A stretch of DNA of 64,000 bases from JANOBD01 sp031411495. GTDB taxonomy: Bacteria > Planctomycetota > Phycisphaerae > Tepidisphaerales > Tepidisphaeraceae. The stretch covers positions 1-64,000 of the forward strand of contig JANOBD010000212.1 of assembly GCA_031411495.1 (NCBI GenBank), given 5' to 3'. This document shows, one piece after another, positions 24,723-32,718 of this stretch (its first letter is position 1; each line of letters begins with the position of its first letter). The notes beneath the pieces were generated by a model. That model worked only from the letters and a program-made list of their open reading frames with translations. It made no database searches and was not told the origin of the DNA. Position numbers and translations under genes: made by a program.

Positions 24723-24827
24723 GTTGCGCGACGTGGATTGGATTTCTGGCGCGTGCATCGAGGCCTGCGTGGATGCTCAGGCTCGCGCGTTCTTCGCGAG
24801 CCCCAGAGATACAGCAACGCAAACGAC

Positions 24828-24857
24828 GCAGCGGGAAGGGCGAATCCTTCCCGCTGC
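24828..24857. repeat. Perfect 12-bp stem-loop without T-run
   Basis: GCAGCGGGAAGG (24828-24839) and CCTTCCCGCTGC (24846-24857) are exact reverse complements around a 6-base loop. No T-run follows on either strand. Confidence 0.75.
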
Positions 24858-24905
24858 ATATTGCGTTATCTGATGTCGCACTGACCCGAAATCCTTCAGT
24901 CGCTC

Positions 24906-24945
24906 GCGGAGGGCAAGCCCTCCGAGCGGACGGCAGGCCCTCCGC
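24906..24945. repeat. Interlocking CGGAGGGC / GCCCTCCG repeat
   Basis: GCGGAGGGC (24906-24914) can pair with GCCCTCC at 24917-24923 over a two-base loop, or with GCCCTCCGC at 24937-24945. The two alternatives are mutually exclusive. Confidence 0.65.
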
Positions 24946-24985
24946 ATAGATCACTCTGAATGACACGGAAGTTCGATGGCTGTCG

Positions 24986-26464
24986 TTACAGCTCCGCTGT
25001 CACCAGGCTCGCAAGTTCGCTGCGCTCGCTCTTGGCCAGCGTGATGTGGCCCACCAGGCTCTTGCCCTTGAGGCGTTCGACGAGATACGAGAGGCCGTTG
25101 CTCGAGGAGTCGAGGTACGGGTTGTCGATCTGCGTCGCGTCGCCGGTGAAGACGAGCTTGGTGCCTTCGCCGACGCGGCTGGCGATCGTCTTCACTTCGT
25201 GCGGCGTGAGGTTCTGGGCTTCGTCGACGATGATGAACTGGTGCGGGATCGATCGGCCGCGGATGTAGGTGAGGGGCTCGAGGACGATCTTTCCACTCTG
25301 AATCAGCTGCGTCATGCGCTGTTCGACGGTGCTGTGCTGCGCGTGCTGAAGGCCTTCCTTGCCGCCGTCGTTGAGGCGGTTGGAGAGGAGATAGGTAACG
25401 TTGTCGAAGATCGGCTGCATCCAGGCGCCGAGCTTTTCGTCCTTATCGCCGGGCAGGTAGCCGATGTCGCGGCCCAGGGGCATGATGGGGCGGGCGCAGA
25501 GGAGTTTGTTGTAGGCTTCGTCGTTGAGGACTTTCTGCATCCCGGCGGCGAGCGCGAGGAGCGTCTTGCCGGTGCCGGCGCCGCCGACGAGCGAGACGAG
25601 CTTCACCGAATCGTCCAGCAGGATGTCGAGCGCCATCGTCTGCTGAACGTTGCGCGGCATGATGCCGAAGATCGGCCCGCGGCGCGGCTTGAGCGGGATG
25701 ACGCGGTCGATTTCGAGCTTGTATTTGCCGATGGCGCTGTGGCCGTCGTTGCCGTGATCCTTGAAGATCACGTACTCGTTGGCGATGAGCTTCGAGTCGC
25801 CGAGTGCGAGCGATTCGGGCGCGATTTCTTTGTCGCGATAGAGCGCATCGATCACCTCGCCGCCGACGGTGATTTCGCGGAAGCCGGTGTAGAGCGTGTC
25901 AAAATCGACCTTCTGGGCTTCGAAATCTTCGGACGTGATTCCCAGCGCATCCGCCTTGATGCGGGCGTTGATATCCTTGGAAATGAACGTGACGCGTTTT
26001 CCCTGCAGTTTCAGGTTGAACGCGGTGCAGATGATGCGATTGTCCGGCGAGTTGCTGTTGATGCCGGCCGGACACTGGTACAAGCCTTCTTCGAACGCGA
26101 TCCGGACGATGCCGCCGGTTTCTTTGATCGGCACACCTTCGCTGAGGTTTCCCTGGACGCGGAGCTGGTCGAGGTGGCGGATGATCGTGCGCGCGGCGCG
26201 GCCGAGATCGTCGTTCATCGTCTTGAAACCGTCGAGTTCTTCGATGACGTCGAACGGGATGACGATCTCGTTGTCTTTCAGGAGGTAAAGGCACTTGGGA
26301 TTATGAAGGAGCACGTTGGTGTCGAGGACGAATGTCTTCACTTGCTTATTTGCCTCTTTCGACGTGCGAGACTGAGTTTCGGAATGGGCGTCATTGCCCG
26401 GGGTCTGAGTTCCATTTGAAGTGGACGTTTCCGATGCGAAGGTATCGAGTCGAATCAGTTCCAA
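24986..26464 (-). CDS. PIN domain-PhoH family ATPase
   Basis: This 492-residue protein has a TTG start at 26464. A GTG at 26341, which begins VKTFVLDTNVLL, may be the real start; residues before it are polar and repeat-poor. The N-terminal PIN ribonuclease domain (about 42-185) shows DTNVLLHNP, IEELDGFK and CTAFNLKLQGKRV. The C-terminal PhoH ATPase has SLVGGAGTGKTLLALAAG (Walker A), ARPIMPLGRDIGYLPG, FIIVDEAQNLTPHEVKT (Walker B) and VFTGDATQIDNPY. This fusion is known as YlaK-type PhoH2 and acts on RNA. It is divergent from manA. Confidence 0.9.
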   Translation of the reverse strand: MELIRLDTFASETSTSNGTQTPGNDAHSETQSRTSKEANKQVKTFVLDTNVLLHNPKCLYLLKDNEIVIPFDVIEELDGFKTMNDDLGRAARTIIRHLDQLRVQGNLSEGVPIKETGGIVRIAFEEGLYQCPAGINSNSPDNRIICTAFNLKLQGKRVTFISKDINARIKADALGITSEDFEAQKVDFDTLYTGFREITVGGEVIDALYRDKEIAPESLALGDSKLIANEYVIFKDHGNDGHSAIGKYKLEIDRVIPLKPRRGPIFGIMPRNVQQTMALDILLDDSVKLVSLVGGAGTGKTLLALAAGMQKVLNDEAYNKLLCARPIMPLGRDIGYLPGDKDEKLGAWMQPIFDNVTYLLSNRLNDGGKEGLQHAQHSTVEQRMTQLIQSGKIVLEPLTYIRGRSIPHQFIIVDEAQNLTPHEVKTIASRVGEGTKLVFTGDATQIDNPYLDSSSNGLSYLVERLKGKSLVGHITLAKSERSELASLVTAEL

Positions 26465-26558
26465 ACCCTCCAGCGGCCTTATTGATCGTGGCCGGCTGCT
26501 GCATTATGACCTGTGTTTGCAGCGCGACAACGGCAGTTGGCGGCTCAGGAGCGATTTT

Positions 26559-27590
26559 ATGAATCTTTATCCGTTGAAGTTCATGCCCAGGCTGGTCCCG
26601 AAAATGTGGGGCGGACGCGCGCTCGAACGCGTCGTGGCAAAGTCGCTTCCCGCCGATAAAAACATCGGTGAGAGCTGGGAACTCTTCGACTTTCCGCCGG
26701 GCACCGTCGGTCCGGATGCCACGCAGCCTGGCGATGATCCCGCCGGCTGGGTCTCGTCACGAATCAGTAACGGACCTCTCAAAGGCGAAAACCTGCACAG
26801 TGTGATGCTCTTCGAGCGCGCGGCATTATTGGGCGCCGCGCAGCCCGTCGAAACCGCACACGGCCCGCAGTTCCCGCTGCTTATCAAGTTCCTCGACGCG
26901 CGACAGGATCTCTCCGTCCAGGTTCATCCGCCCGAGCGATACGTGAAATCGCACCCCGACGCCGCGATCAAGAACGAATGCTGGTTCGTGCTCGATCACG
27001 ATCCCGAGGCGCGCATCCTGCTGGGTACGAAGCCGGGCATCTCGCGTTCGGAGTTCGAAGAATCCATCCGCGAAGGCGCCTGCGAGTCGATGCTCAACAG
27101 CGTGAAGATCCAGAACGGCGAGGCGTATTACCTGCCGAGCGGCACGGTCCATGCGCTGGGCGCCGGCGCGGTGGTCGCCGAAGTGCAGACGCCCAGCGAC
27201 ACGACCTTTCGCGTCTACGATTTCGATCGCATCGACCCGAGCACCGGCAAGCCGCGCAAGCTCCACGTGCAGCAGGCGCTCGAGTGCATCGATTTCAAAA
27301 CGGATGCGACAAGGAACTTCACGCCCGCCGGCGAAGGCGAAGCCGTCATCGTGAGCGCGCCGCAATTCTCACTGATCCGACGCGACGCAAGAGTCGGCGA
27401 AAAAGTCACCGTCATCACCGGCGAGCCGCGCGTGCTCATCTTTCTCGAAGGCAGCGGCACCATCGGCGGCGGCAAGAGCGCCACCGAGTTCACCAAAGGC
27501 GAAACCGTCCTCATCCCCGCTACGGTCAACGGCACCATCGAACCGATCACCGACATCCGCTGGCTCGAAGTGCATCTGCCCCAGGGATGA
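26559..27590 (+). CDS. manA: Mannose-6-phosphate isomerase, class I
   Basis: The ATG at 26559 follows AGGAG at 26547-26551. The 343-residue enzyme is a cupin-fold zinc isomerase interconverting mannose-6-phosphate and fructose-6-phosphate. It shows PRLVPKMWGGRALE at the start, SWELFDFPPG, LLIKFLDARQDLSVQVHPPE with the zinc ligands, KNECWFVLD, YYLPSGTVHALGAG and DFDRIDPSTGKPRKLHVQQA. It feeds mannose metabolism and so the GDP-mannose pool used for surface polysaccharides. The nearest neighbour on the same strand is a pseudouridine synthase, 355 bases on. Confidence 0.92.
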   Translation: MNLYPLKFMPRLVPKMWGGRALERVVAKSLPADKNIGESWELFDFPPGTVGPDATQPGDDPAGWVSSRISNGPLKGENLHSVMLFERAALLGAAQPVETAHGPQFPLLIKFLDARQDLSVQVHPPERYVKSHPDAAIKNECWFVLDHDPEARILLGTKPGISRSEFEESIREGACESMLNSVKIQNGEAYYLPSGTVHALGAGAVVAEVQTPSDTTFRVYDFDRIDPSTGKPRKLHVQQALECIDFKTDATRNFTPAGEGEAVIVSAPQFSLIRRDARVGEKVTVITGEPRVLIFLEGSGTIGGGKSATEFTKGETVLIPATVNGTIEPITDIRWLEVHLPQG

Positions 27591-27945
27591 GCGTCCCCCG
27601 AGGCGAGGCGGATTTCGAAGGGCCTTGCCGGTGAAGAACGATGATCGCAAGTCGGCGAGGACGTGCATGGACATGTCGCGAGCGGAACCCGGCGTTGGCC
27701 GAGCCACGATGCTGTCGAGCATTCCGCCGAGTTTCGCGATTTACACGTCGTTTGGGCGGCCCGTAAAGCCTTGGCCGCGACGGCATTTTCCCGGCAAGCG
27801 CTCGAGAGACGCCGGCTTCTTCAGTTGCCCGGGTTGCGCCGCGACTCGGTGGTGTGCCCGTTCCAGGGCCTCAAACAGGTGGTTTCTCGGATCAAGTCCA
27901 AGTTCAGTGCTCGCAACGGTCATTGCCTGTATCCTAGAAGTTTCC
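27591..27945. other. Intergenic region of 355 bases, no gene seen
   Basis: The frame that runs into the pseudouridine synthase is open through much of this region, but its residues do not look like the family N-terminus. Several short inverted GC-rich segments are visible, but I assign no function. Confidence 0.4.
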
Positions 27946-28833
27946 ATGAAAGTACGAATTCAAAAACTGCTTGCCGCGGCCGGTATCGATTCTCGGCGGC
28001 ACATCGAGGAGATGGTCCTTGCCGGTCGGGTTGCCGTGAACGGGAAGAAAGTCCGCTCGCTCCCGGTGATGGTGAATGAAGAGGCCGATGTGATCGAAGT
28101 CGATGGCGTCGAGGTTCACTCGCCACGCAAAATCCGGCGTCGCGAGGCGAAGCATGGCGGCGCCGAGAGCCTCGTCTACGTCGTGATGAACAAGCCCGAG
28201 AAGGTCTACTGCACCAACGTCTCGCAAGGCGAGCAGCTCCGTGCGATCGACCTGTTGCCGCCGGACTTCCAGACCCGCGTCTATCCCGTCGGCCGACTCG
28301 ATGCCGAATCGCGTGGCCTGCTGCTGCTCACCAACGACGGCGAACTGACGAACAAGCTCACGCACCCGCGCTACGGCATCTCGAAAGTGTATCGCGCCGT
28401 CGTCGACGGCTCGTTCAGCGGCGATCTGGTCGCCGAGCTGCTCAAGGGCGTCTGGCTTGCTGACAGCGAAGGCGGCGCGGGTTTCAAAGCGAAGGCTGCG
28501 AAGGTGGAAATCGTCCGGCGCGGCCGGGAACGCAGCGTGATCGACATCACGCTCGACGAAGGCCGCAACCGCCAGATTCGCCGCATGCTCGCCAAGCTCG
28601 GCCATAAGGTGCGGTCGCTGACCCGTGTGAAGTTCGGCCCGCTCGATCTGAACAAGCTCGATCTCAAGCCCGGCCAGTCGCGGCTCCTGCTCCCGCGCGA
28701 AGTGACGCTGCTCAAACGCATCGCCGAGAAATCAGAAAAGGCACACGCGCCCGAAGGCGCAAAGCCGGTGAAGAAGTGGGAGTCGAAGGTGAAGACTATA
28801 TCCGCGCGGCGCGAGCGTGGCGGGTCCACTTAA
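27946..28833 (+). CDS. Pseudouridine synthase of the RluB/RsuA family
   Basis: The start at 27946 gives the S4 domain at once: MKVRIQKLLAAAGIDSRRHI, EEMVLAGRVAVNGKKV. The catalytic domain follows with YVVMNKPEKVYCT, the active-site block VYPVGRLDAESRGLLLLTND containing the catalytic Asp, THPRYGISKVYRAVVDG and LDEGRNRQIRRMLAKLGHKV. The 295-residue protein should isomerise a uridine in rRNA; specificity between RluB and RsuA types is not decided here. The gene begins an operon with an RluA-type synthase and a TrmB-like methyltransferase. Confidence 0.92.
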   Translation: MKVRIQKLLAAAGIDSRRHIEEMVLAGRVAVNGKKVRSLPVMVNEEADVIEVDGVEVHSPRKIRRREAKHGGAESLVYVVMNKPEKVYCTNVSQGEQLRAIDLLPPDFQTRVYPVGRLDAESRGLLLLTNDGELTNKLTHPRYGISKVYRAVVDGSFSGDLVAELLKGVWLADSEGGAGFKAKAAKVEIVRRGRERSVIDITLDEGRNRQIRRMLAKLGHKVRSLTRVKFGPLDLNKLDLKPGQSRLLLPREVTLLKRIAEKSEKAHAPEGAKPVKKWESKVKTISARRERGGST

Positions 28834-28884
28834 GTGGGCCTGCCGAGAACCATTCGACTATCACTCTCCGTGATATCGACAGCC

Positions 28885-29958
28885 ATGCCCACGTTTCACA
28901 ACTATCACATCGACGCAAAACACGACGGCGCCTCGCTCTCGCAGGCGCTCAGGCAGCTTCTCGCCGGAAAGAGCTGGAGCGATGTGAAGCGGCTGATCGC
29001 CAATCGCCACGTGCAGATCCACGGCAACCTCTGTCTCGAGGAAGGGCGACGGCTCAGGACCGGCGATGTCGTCAAAGTGTGGGATGAGCCGCTGGGCAAG
29101 CTGCCCGAAGCGGCCGACATCCCGATCGTCTATCGCGACGAGCACATCGTCATCGTCGAGAAGCCGGCCGGGGTCACCACGCAGCGCGAGGCCCGCGAGA
29201 AGGGCGTCCGGGATCAGAAACAGAAGACGCTGGACGAACTGCTCAACGGGCTGCTCGCGAAACTCCCTCGCGTGAATCCGCGCTTGCCAGCGCGCTCGCA
29301 GGAGGAGGAGTCGTTCATCCTCCGCAAGCGTCCGGCCGGATCGCCCGATTCGGTGAAATCGCTCGTGAAGGTTCGTCCGGTGCACCGTCTGGATCGAGAC
29401 ACGAGCGGGCTGATGATCTTCGCGCTCTCCGCGGCCGCGGAATTGAAACTCACTTCGATGTTCAAGGAACACGCGATCGAGCGCGTCTACCGTGCCGTCG
29501 TGCTCGGGCGAATCGATGCGCCCGCGACCTACGAGTCCGATTTCATCCGCGATCGCGGTGATGGCCTGCGCGGTTCAACGATGGACAAAAACGCCCGCGA
29601 CCGCCAACACGCCATCACCCACGTGAAGCCCGTCGAGCTGATCGCCGCCCACGACGGCGACGGCTACACGGTGATCGAGTGCCAGCTCGAAACCGGCCGC
29701 ACGCACCAGATCCGCATCCACCTCGCCGAGGCGGGCCACATGCTCTGCGGCGAGAAGATGTACACCAAGCCGCTCGGCGGCAAGCCGTTCAAGGACATGA
29801 GTGATGCGCCCCGCCACGCGCTGCACAGCGCGCGGCTGTCGCTGGAGCATCCGATCACCGGCGAAAAACTCAGCTACGTCAGCGACTGGCCGAGTGACCT
29901 GAAGCGCTGGCTCGATCGACTTTCGCGCGAACCGGGAACGCGACGGAGCGAGCGATGA
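28885..29958 (+). CDS. Pseudouridine synthase of the RluA family
   Basis: The ATG at 28885 begins the S4 domain (MPTFHNYHIDAKHDGASLSQ). A GTG directly after the upstream stop (28834) is an alternative start. The 357-residue protein has the family blocks YRDEHIVIVEKPAGVTT, the catalytic HRLDRDTSGLMIFALS, YRAVVLGRID, CQLETGRTHQIRIHLAEAGH and RHALHSARLSLEHPITGE. A charged insert between residues 105 and 150 carries the ARSQEEESF segment, which is not usual. It modifies uridines in rRNA or tRNA. It overlaps the next gene by four bases (ATGA). Confidence 0.93.
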   Translation: MPTFHNYHIDAKHDGASLSQALRQLLAGKSWSDVKRLIANRHVQIHGNLCLEEGRRLRTGDVVKVWDEPLGKLPEAADIPIVYRDEHIVIVEKPAGVTTQREAREKGVRDQKQKTLDELLNGLLAKLPRVNPRLPARSQEEESFILRKRPAGSPDSVKSLVKVRPVHRLDRDTSGLMIFALSAAAELKLTSMFKEHAIERVYRAVVLGRIDAPATYESDFIRDRGDGLRGSTMDKNARDRQHAITHVKPVELIAAHDGDGYTVIECQLETGRTHQIRIHLAEAGHMLCGEKMYTKPLGGKPFKDMSDAPRHALHSARLSLEHPITGEKLSYVSDWPSDLKRWLDRLSREPGTRRSER

Positions 29959-30842
29959 AGCGGCGGAGCGTCTTTGCGGACAAGCTGAGGGCATTCTCGT
30001 TCGTGTTCGGAGACGAGGATGTGGCGAAGCAGCGAGGCGCATGGCGAGAATGGTTTTGTGATCGATACAATCAAGCGCTGATTGCCAACTCCTCTCCCTT
30101 TGCGGGAGAGGTCGCGCTAGACGAAGCCTCATCGGGGCGAGGGGGCGCGGAGCAATCGAATATCAAAAGCGATTCGCAGTCTGCGAGTAACTGCTCCCGC
30201 TCCCTAACTCGCTCCCCCGAGTACGGCCGCGATCGGACCGGAGCGCTTGGTCGCTCTTCATCCGCCATCCCTCCGCCCTCATCCCTTCTCCTCGAGCTCG
30301 GATGCTTCGACGGCACTTTCCTCGCGGGCATCGCCGCCAGATATGCGCAGTTCAATTTCATCGGGCTCGACTGGAAGGCTCGGCCGCTCTATCTCGGCGC
30401 GGAGCAGATCGCGCCGATGCGACTTGCGAATCTCGCGCTCATTCGCGCCCGAGCGCAGGACATGACCCACTACTTCTCCGACGGCGAGATAAATGAAATC
30501 TGGCTGCTCCAACCCGAACCGTGTGATCGCGAAAACGAACGCGCCAACCGGCTGATGAGCGAACGGTTCTTGCTCGACGCGCATCGACTTCTCGCGAATG
30601 ACGGCACCTTCATTTTGAAGACCGATCATTTGGAATACTTCCGCTCGACGCTCGACTTTCTCGCTACCGACGCCATGCGCGGCCGATTCCAGATTGAAAT
30701 CCGCTCCGGCGACTTCTGGAATGATCACGCGGCGCAGGAGTCGATCGCGCAACACCCGTTGGCGGGCGAGGTCACGTTTTACGAATGCCGCTTCGTGCGC
30801 CGGAAGCAGCCGATCTATTTTCTGAAGATCAAACGCATCTGA
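29955..30842 (+). CDS. trmB: TrmB-like tRNA (guanine-N7-)-methyltransferase with a repeat-derived insertion
   Basis: In this 295-residue protein the SAM-binding domain is clear: LLLELGCFDGTFLAGIAARY (motif I), FNFIGLDWKARP, ALIRARAQDMTHYF, EIWLLQPEP and LKTDHLEYF. These match TrmB, which methylates G46 of tRNA. Residues 45-108, between the N-terminal helix and motif I, are Ser/Arg-rich and low-complexity (SSPFAGEVALDEASSGRGG and onward). Their DNA includes a hairpin at 30092-30110 and a unit that recurs inverted at 11749-11770, so they look like an in-frame mobile-repeat insertion. Typical TrmB proteins have no such insert. Confidence 0.8.
   Translation: MKRRSVFADKLRAFSFVFGDEDVAKQRGAWREWFCDRYNQALIANSSPFAGEVALDEASSGRGGAEQSNIKSDSQSASNCSRSLTRSPEYGRDRTGALGRSSSAIPPPSSLLLELGCFDGTFLAGIAARYAQFNFIGLDWKARPLYLGAEQIAPMRLANLALIRARAQDMTHYFSDGEINEIWLLQPEPCDRENERANRLMSERFLLDAHRLLANDGTFILKTDHLEYFRSTLDFLATDAMRGRFQIEIRSGDFWNDHAAQESIAQHPLAGEVTFYECRFVRRKQPIYFLKIKRI
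30092..30110. repeat. Hairpin inside trmB-like gene
   Basis: CTCTCCC (30092-30098) pairs with GGGAGAG (30104-30110) around a five-base loop. It lies at the left end of the segment of the gene that has no counterpart in ordinary TrmB proteins. Confidence 0.7.
30266..30287 (-). repeat. Inverted copy of a 22-base dispersed unit inside trmB-like gene
   Basis: The reverse complement of this segment is identical, over 22 bases, to 11749-11770 near the isomerase gene. The shared sequence begins AAGGGATGAGGGCGG and continues purine-rich. It is the right end of the odd insertion in the methyltransferase gene. Confidence 0.75.
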
Positions 30843-30896
30843 TCCGGACAACGATTTTTGTAGCCAATCGCGAATCGGCCCGGCAGAATCTCCGTC

Positions 30897-31508
30897 ATGG
30901 GAACGAAGTCACCACGTGTCGACGCATACATCGAAAAGGCTGCGCCCTTTGCCAAGCCGATTCTGAAAAAGCTTCGCACGCTCTTCCATAAAGCCTCGCC
31001 GGACTTGAAGGAGTCGATCAAGTGGGGCCACGTGAGCTTCGAACACAAGGGCATCGTCGGCGGGTTCGCGGCATTCAAGCAGCACGTGAGCTGGGGGATG
31101 TGGAAAGCTGCGCTGCTCAAGGATCCGAAAGGCGCGATGAACAACGAAGGGGGATCATCCATGAGCGGCGGAAAATACGCGCACGTGAGTGAACTTCCGG
31201 CTGACGATTACGTCATCGATCTGATCCGCCAGGCGATCGAACTGAACGACAAAGAGGTGAAGGTTCCCGCCCGCTCGAACCCTAAACCCAAACCGGCGAT
31301 TGCCGTCCCCCGCGAACTCGTGGCGGCGTTCAAATCGGCCCCGAAGGCCAAGACGTTTTTCGACGGGCTCGCTCCCAGTTGCAGGCGCGAGTACCTGGAG
31401 TGGATTACGGAAGCCAAGCGCGACGAGACGCGCGACAAGCGCATCGCGACGGCGATCGAATGGCTGAGTGAAGGGAAGAAGCGGAACTGGAAGTACGAAA
31501 ACTGCTGA
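30897..31508 (+). CDS. DUF1801/YdeI family protein
   Basis: This 203-residue protein begins MGTKSPRVDAYIEKAAPFAK. The first half is a DUF1801 domain: KLRTLFHKASPDLKESIKWG, HVSFEHKGIVGGFAAFKQHV, SWGMWKAALL. The second half is the YdeI/OmpD-associated helical segment with AFKSAPKAKTFFDGLAPSCR, REYLEWITEAKRDETRDKRI, ATAIEWLSEGKKRNW. The biochemical function of this widespread bacterial family is not known. It sits alone on the plus strand after the trmB-like gene and ends before a bidirectional terminator. Confidence 0.9.
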   Translation: MGTKSPRVDAYIEKAAPFAKPILKKLRTLFHKASPDLKESIKWGHVSFEHKGIVGGFAAFKQHVSWGMWKAALLKDPKGAMNNEGGSSMSGGKYAHVSELPADDYVIDLIRQAIELNDKEVKVPARSNPKPKPAIAVPRELVAAFKSAPKAKTFFDGLAPSCRREYLEWITEAKRDETRDKRIATAIEWLSEGKKRNWKYENC

Positions 31509-31554
31509 GACAAGTCGCGACGGATGCGTCTGGTCGCATCTGGAGAACGCGAAA

Positions 31555-31591
31555 CAAAAAAGGCGTGCACCGCGAAGGTGCACGCCTTTCT
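31555..31591. terminator. Bidirectional intrinsic terminator
   Basis: AAAGGCGTGCACC pairs perfectly with GGTGCACGCCTTT around GCGAA, with an A-run before and TTTCT after. It serves the convergent YdeI-like gene (plus) and the PEP-CTERM gene (minus). Confidence 0.9.
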
Positions 31592-31623
31592 GATTCATTG
31601 GAACGGATTCATCTGACGACGAA

Positions 31624-32247
31624 TCAGCGGCGACGACGCAGCACGAGGCTGACGACGCCGAGCGCGGCGAGCGAGGTCGGTTCCGGAGTGATCGCACCGG
31701 ACGGGCCGATTGCATTCACCTGACTGACAGCGCCGTTGGAGACGTTGGCGATGCGGTTGATGTAACCGGTCGCGTTGGTCTGAATGACGAGCAGTTCGCT
31801 GGTAGTGCCCGCGGCAAGGACGCCGACGCCGATCGGCTGGCCAAGGAACGCGAAGCCGGCGACACCGCCGGAGGAGTCACGGTCGTTGATCGTCGGGGCC
31901 GTCGTGCCGGTACCGAGCTTGTAGCTCATGTTGGTGGCATAGGCGGTGAAGCCGTTGATCGTGAGGCGCGTGATGGCGTTGGCGCTGCCGACATCGTTGG
32001 TGAGCTGGTAGGTGAACGTCAGCCCGCCGTAGGCGTTGCTTGTATCGCCCGAGATCACCTTGCTGGTGAGCAGGCCGGTGTAGTTCGCGGTCGCGAACGG
32101 CTGGACGGACGAAGTCACGACCGATCCGCCGACTGGATGATTCTCGTTGAGTGACAGAGCAGTCTGCCCCGGGGTAATAACTGCAGCTGAGGCGGCCACC
32201 GACAGGGCGGCGGTTGCCAAAGCGGCGATTGCGATTACTTTCTTCAT
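31624..32247 (-). CDS. PEP-CTERM-type secreted protein
   Basis: This 207-residue protein begins MKKVIAIAALATAALSVAAS with a clean signal peptide cleaved near ASAA. The middle is Thr/Asn/Gly-rich and strand-like. The C-terminus has the sorting tripartite signal: PEP, the hydrophobic stretch TSLAALGVVSLVL and RRRR. It is a second candidate exosortase substrate besides the one at 8411. A strong GGGAGGACC ribosome site supports the start. Low sequence complexity suggests an extracellular matrix or exopolysaccharide-associated protein. Confidence 0.82.
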   Translation of the reverse strand: MKKVIAIAALATAALSVAASAAVITPGQTALSLNENHPVGGSVVTSSVQPFATANYTGLLTSKVISGDTSNAYGGLTFTYQLTNDVGSANAITRLTINGFTAYATNMSYKLGTGTTAPTINDRDSSGGVAGFAFLGQPIGVGVLAAGTTSELLVIQTNATGYINRIANVSNGAVSQVNAIGPSGAITPEPTSLAALGVVSLVLRRRR

Positions 32248-32718
32248 AGGGTCCTCCCTAGGTTAAAATTCTTCTTCTACAACACCCTTGACGATCGGTC
32301 AGTTTAACGGAGTCCACTTCGCTGGCAACGAAATTCTATAAAAAATGCGGAAAATGGAGCGAGTCATTTATGGCGACATTATGCGGTAATACCGACCGTA
32401 TATCCCCCTGAAATAGTCCCCAAAGCCGGCGGCTTTGCCAAAGGAATTGATTTCTGATCCGGCATTTTAACGCGGCTTGCGGCAAACTACCGCGAGGACT
32501 TGACAACCACCCCTCGCGAAAGCGGACCACCAACCTGCCCCACGAGAAAACGACGTTTCCGGATTCATGGAATCGGAAGCGAAACTCGTCGCAGACCTGC
32601 GGGCCGCGGCGTCGAACGCGTGCCAACCCGTGAATGAATGAAATGTGTTGCCTGTTCTGACGACGTGTCTTATGTTCGCCGCCGGGCCCTTTCATTCGTC
32701 TCAAGGCACGGGGAGTTA
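32248..32718. other. Intergenic region of about 470 bases, no gene seen
   Basis: The frame of the next gene is open from 32638, but that part is not family-like. The region 32335-32350 is AT-rich (TCTATAAAAAATGCGG) and may hold promoter elements for the two divergent surface-protein genes. Confidence 0.4.

Noticed and set aside
23300..24859. A 519-codon minus-strand frame.
   Set aside because: It is the shadow of the DUF11 lipoprotein, which has a signal peptide, lipobox and repeats.
25046..26419. A 457-codon plus-strand frame.
   Set aside because: It is the shadow of the PIN-PhoH gene.
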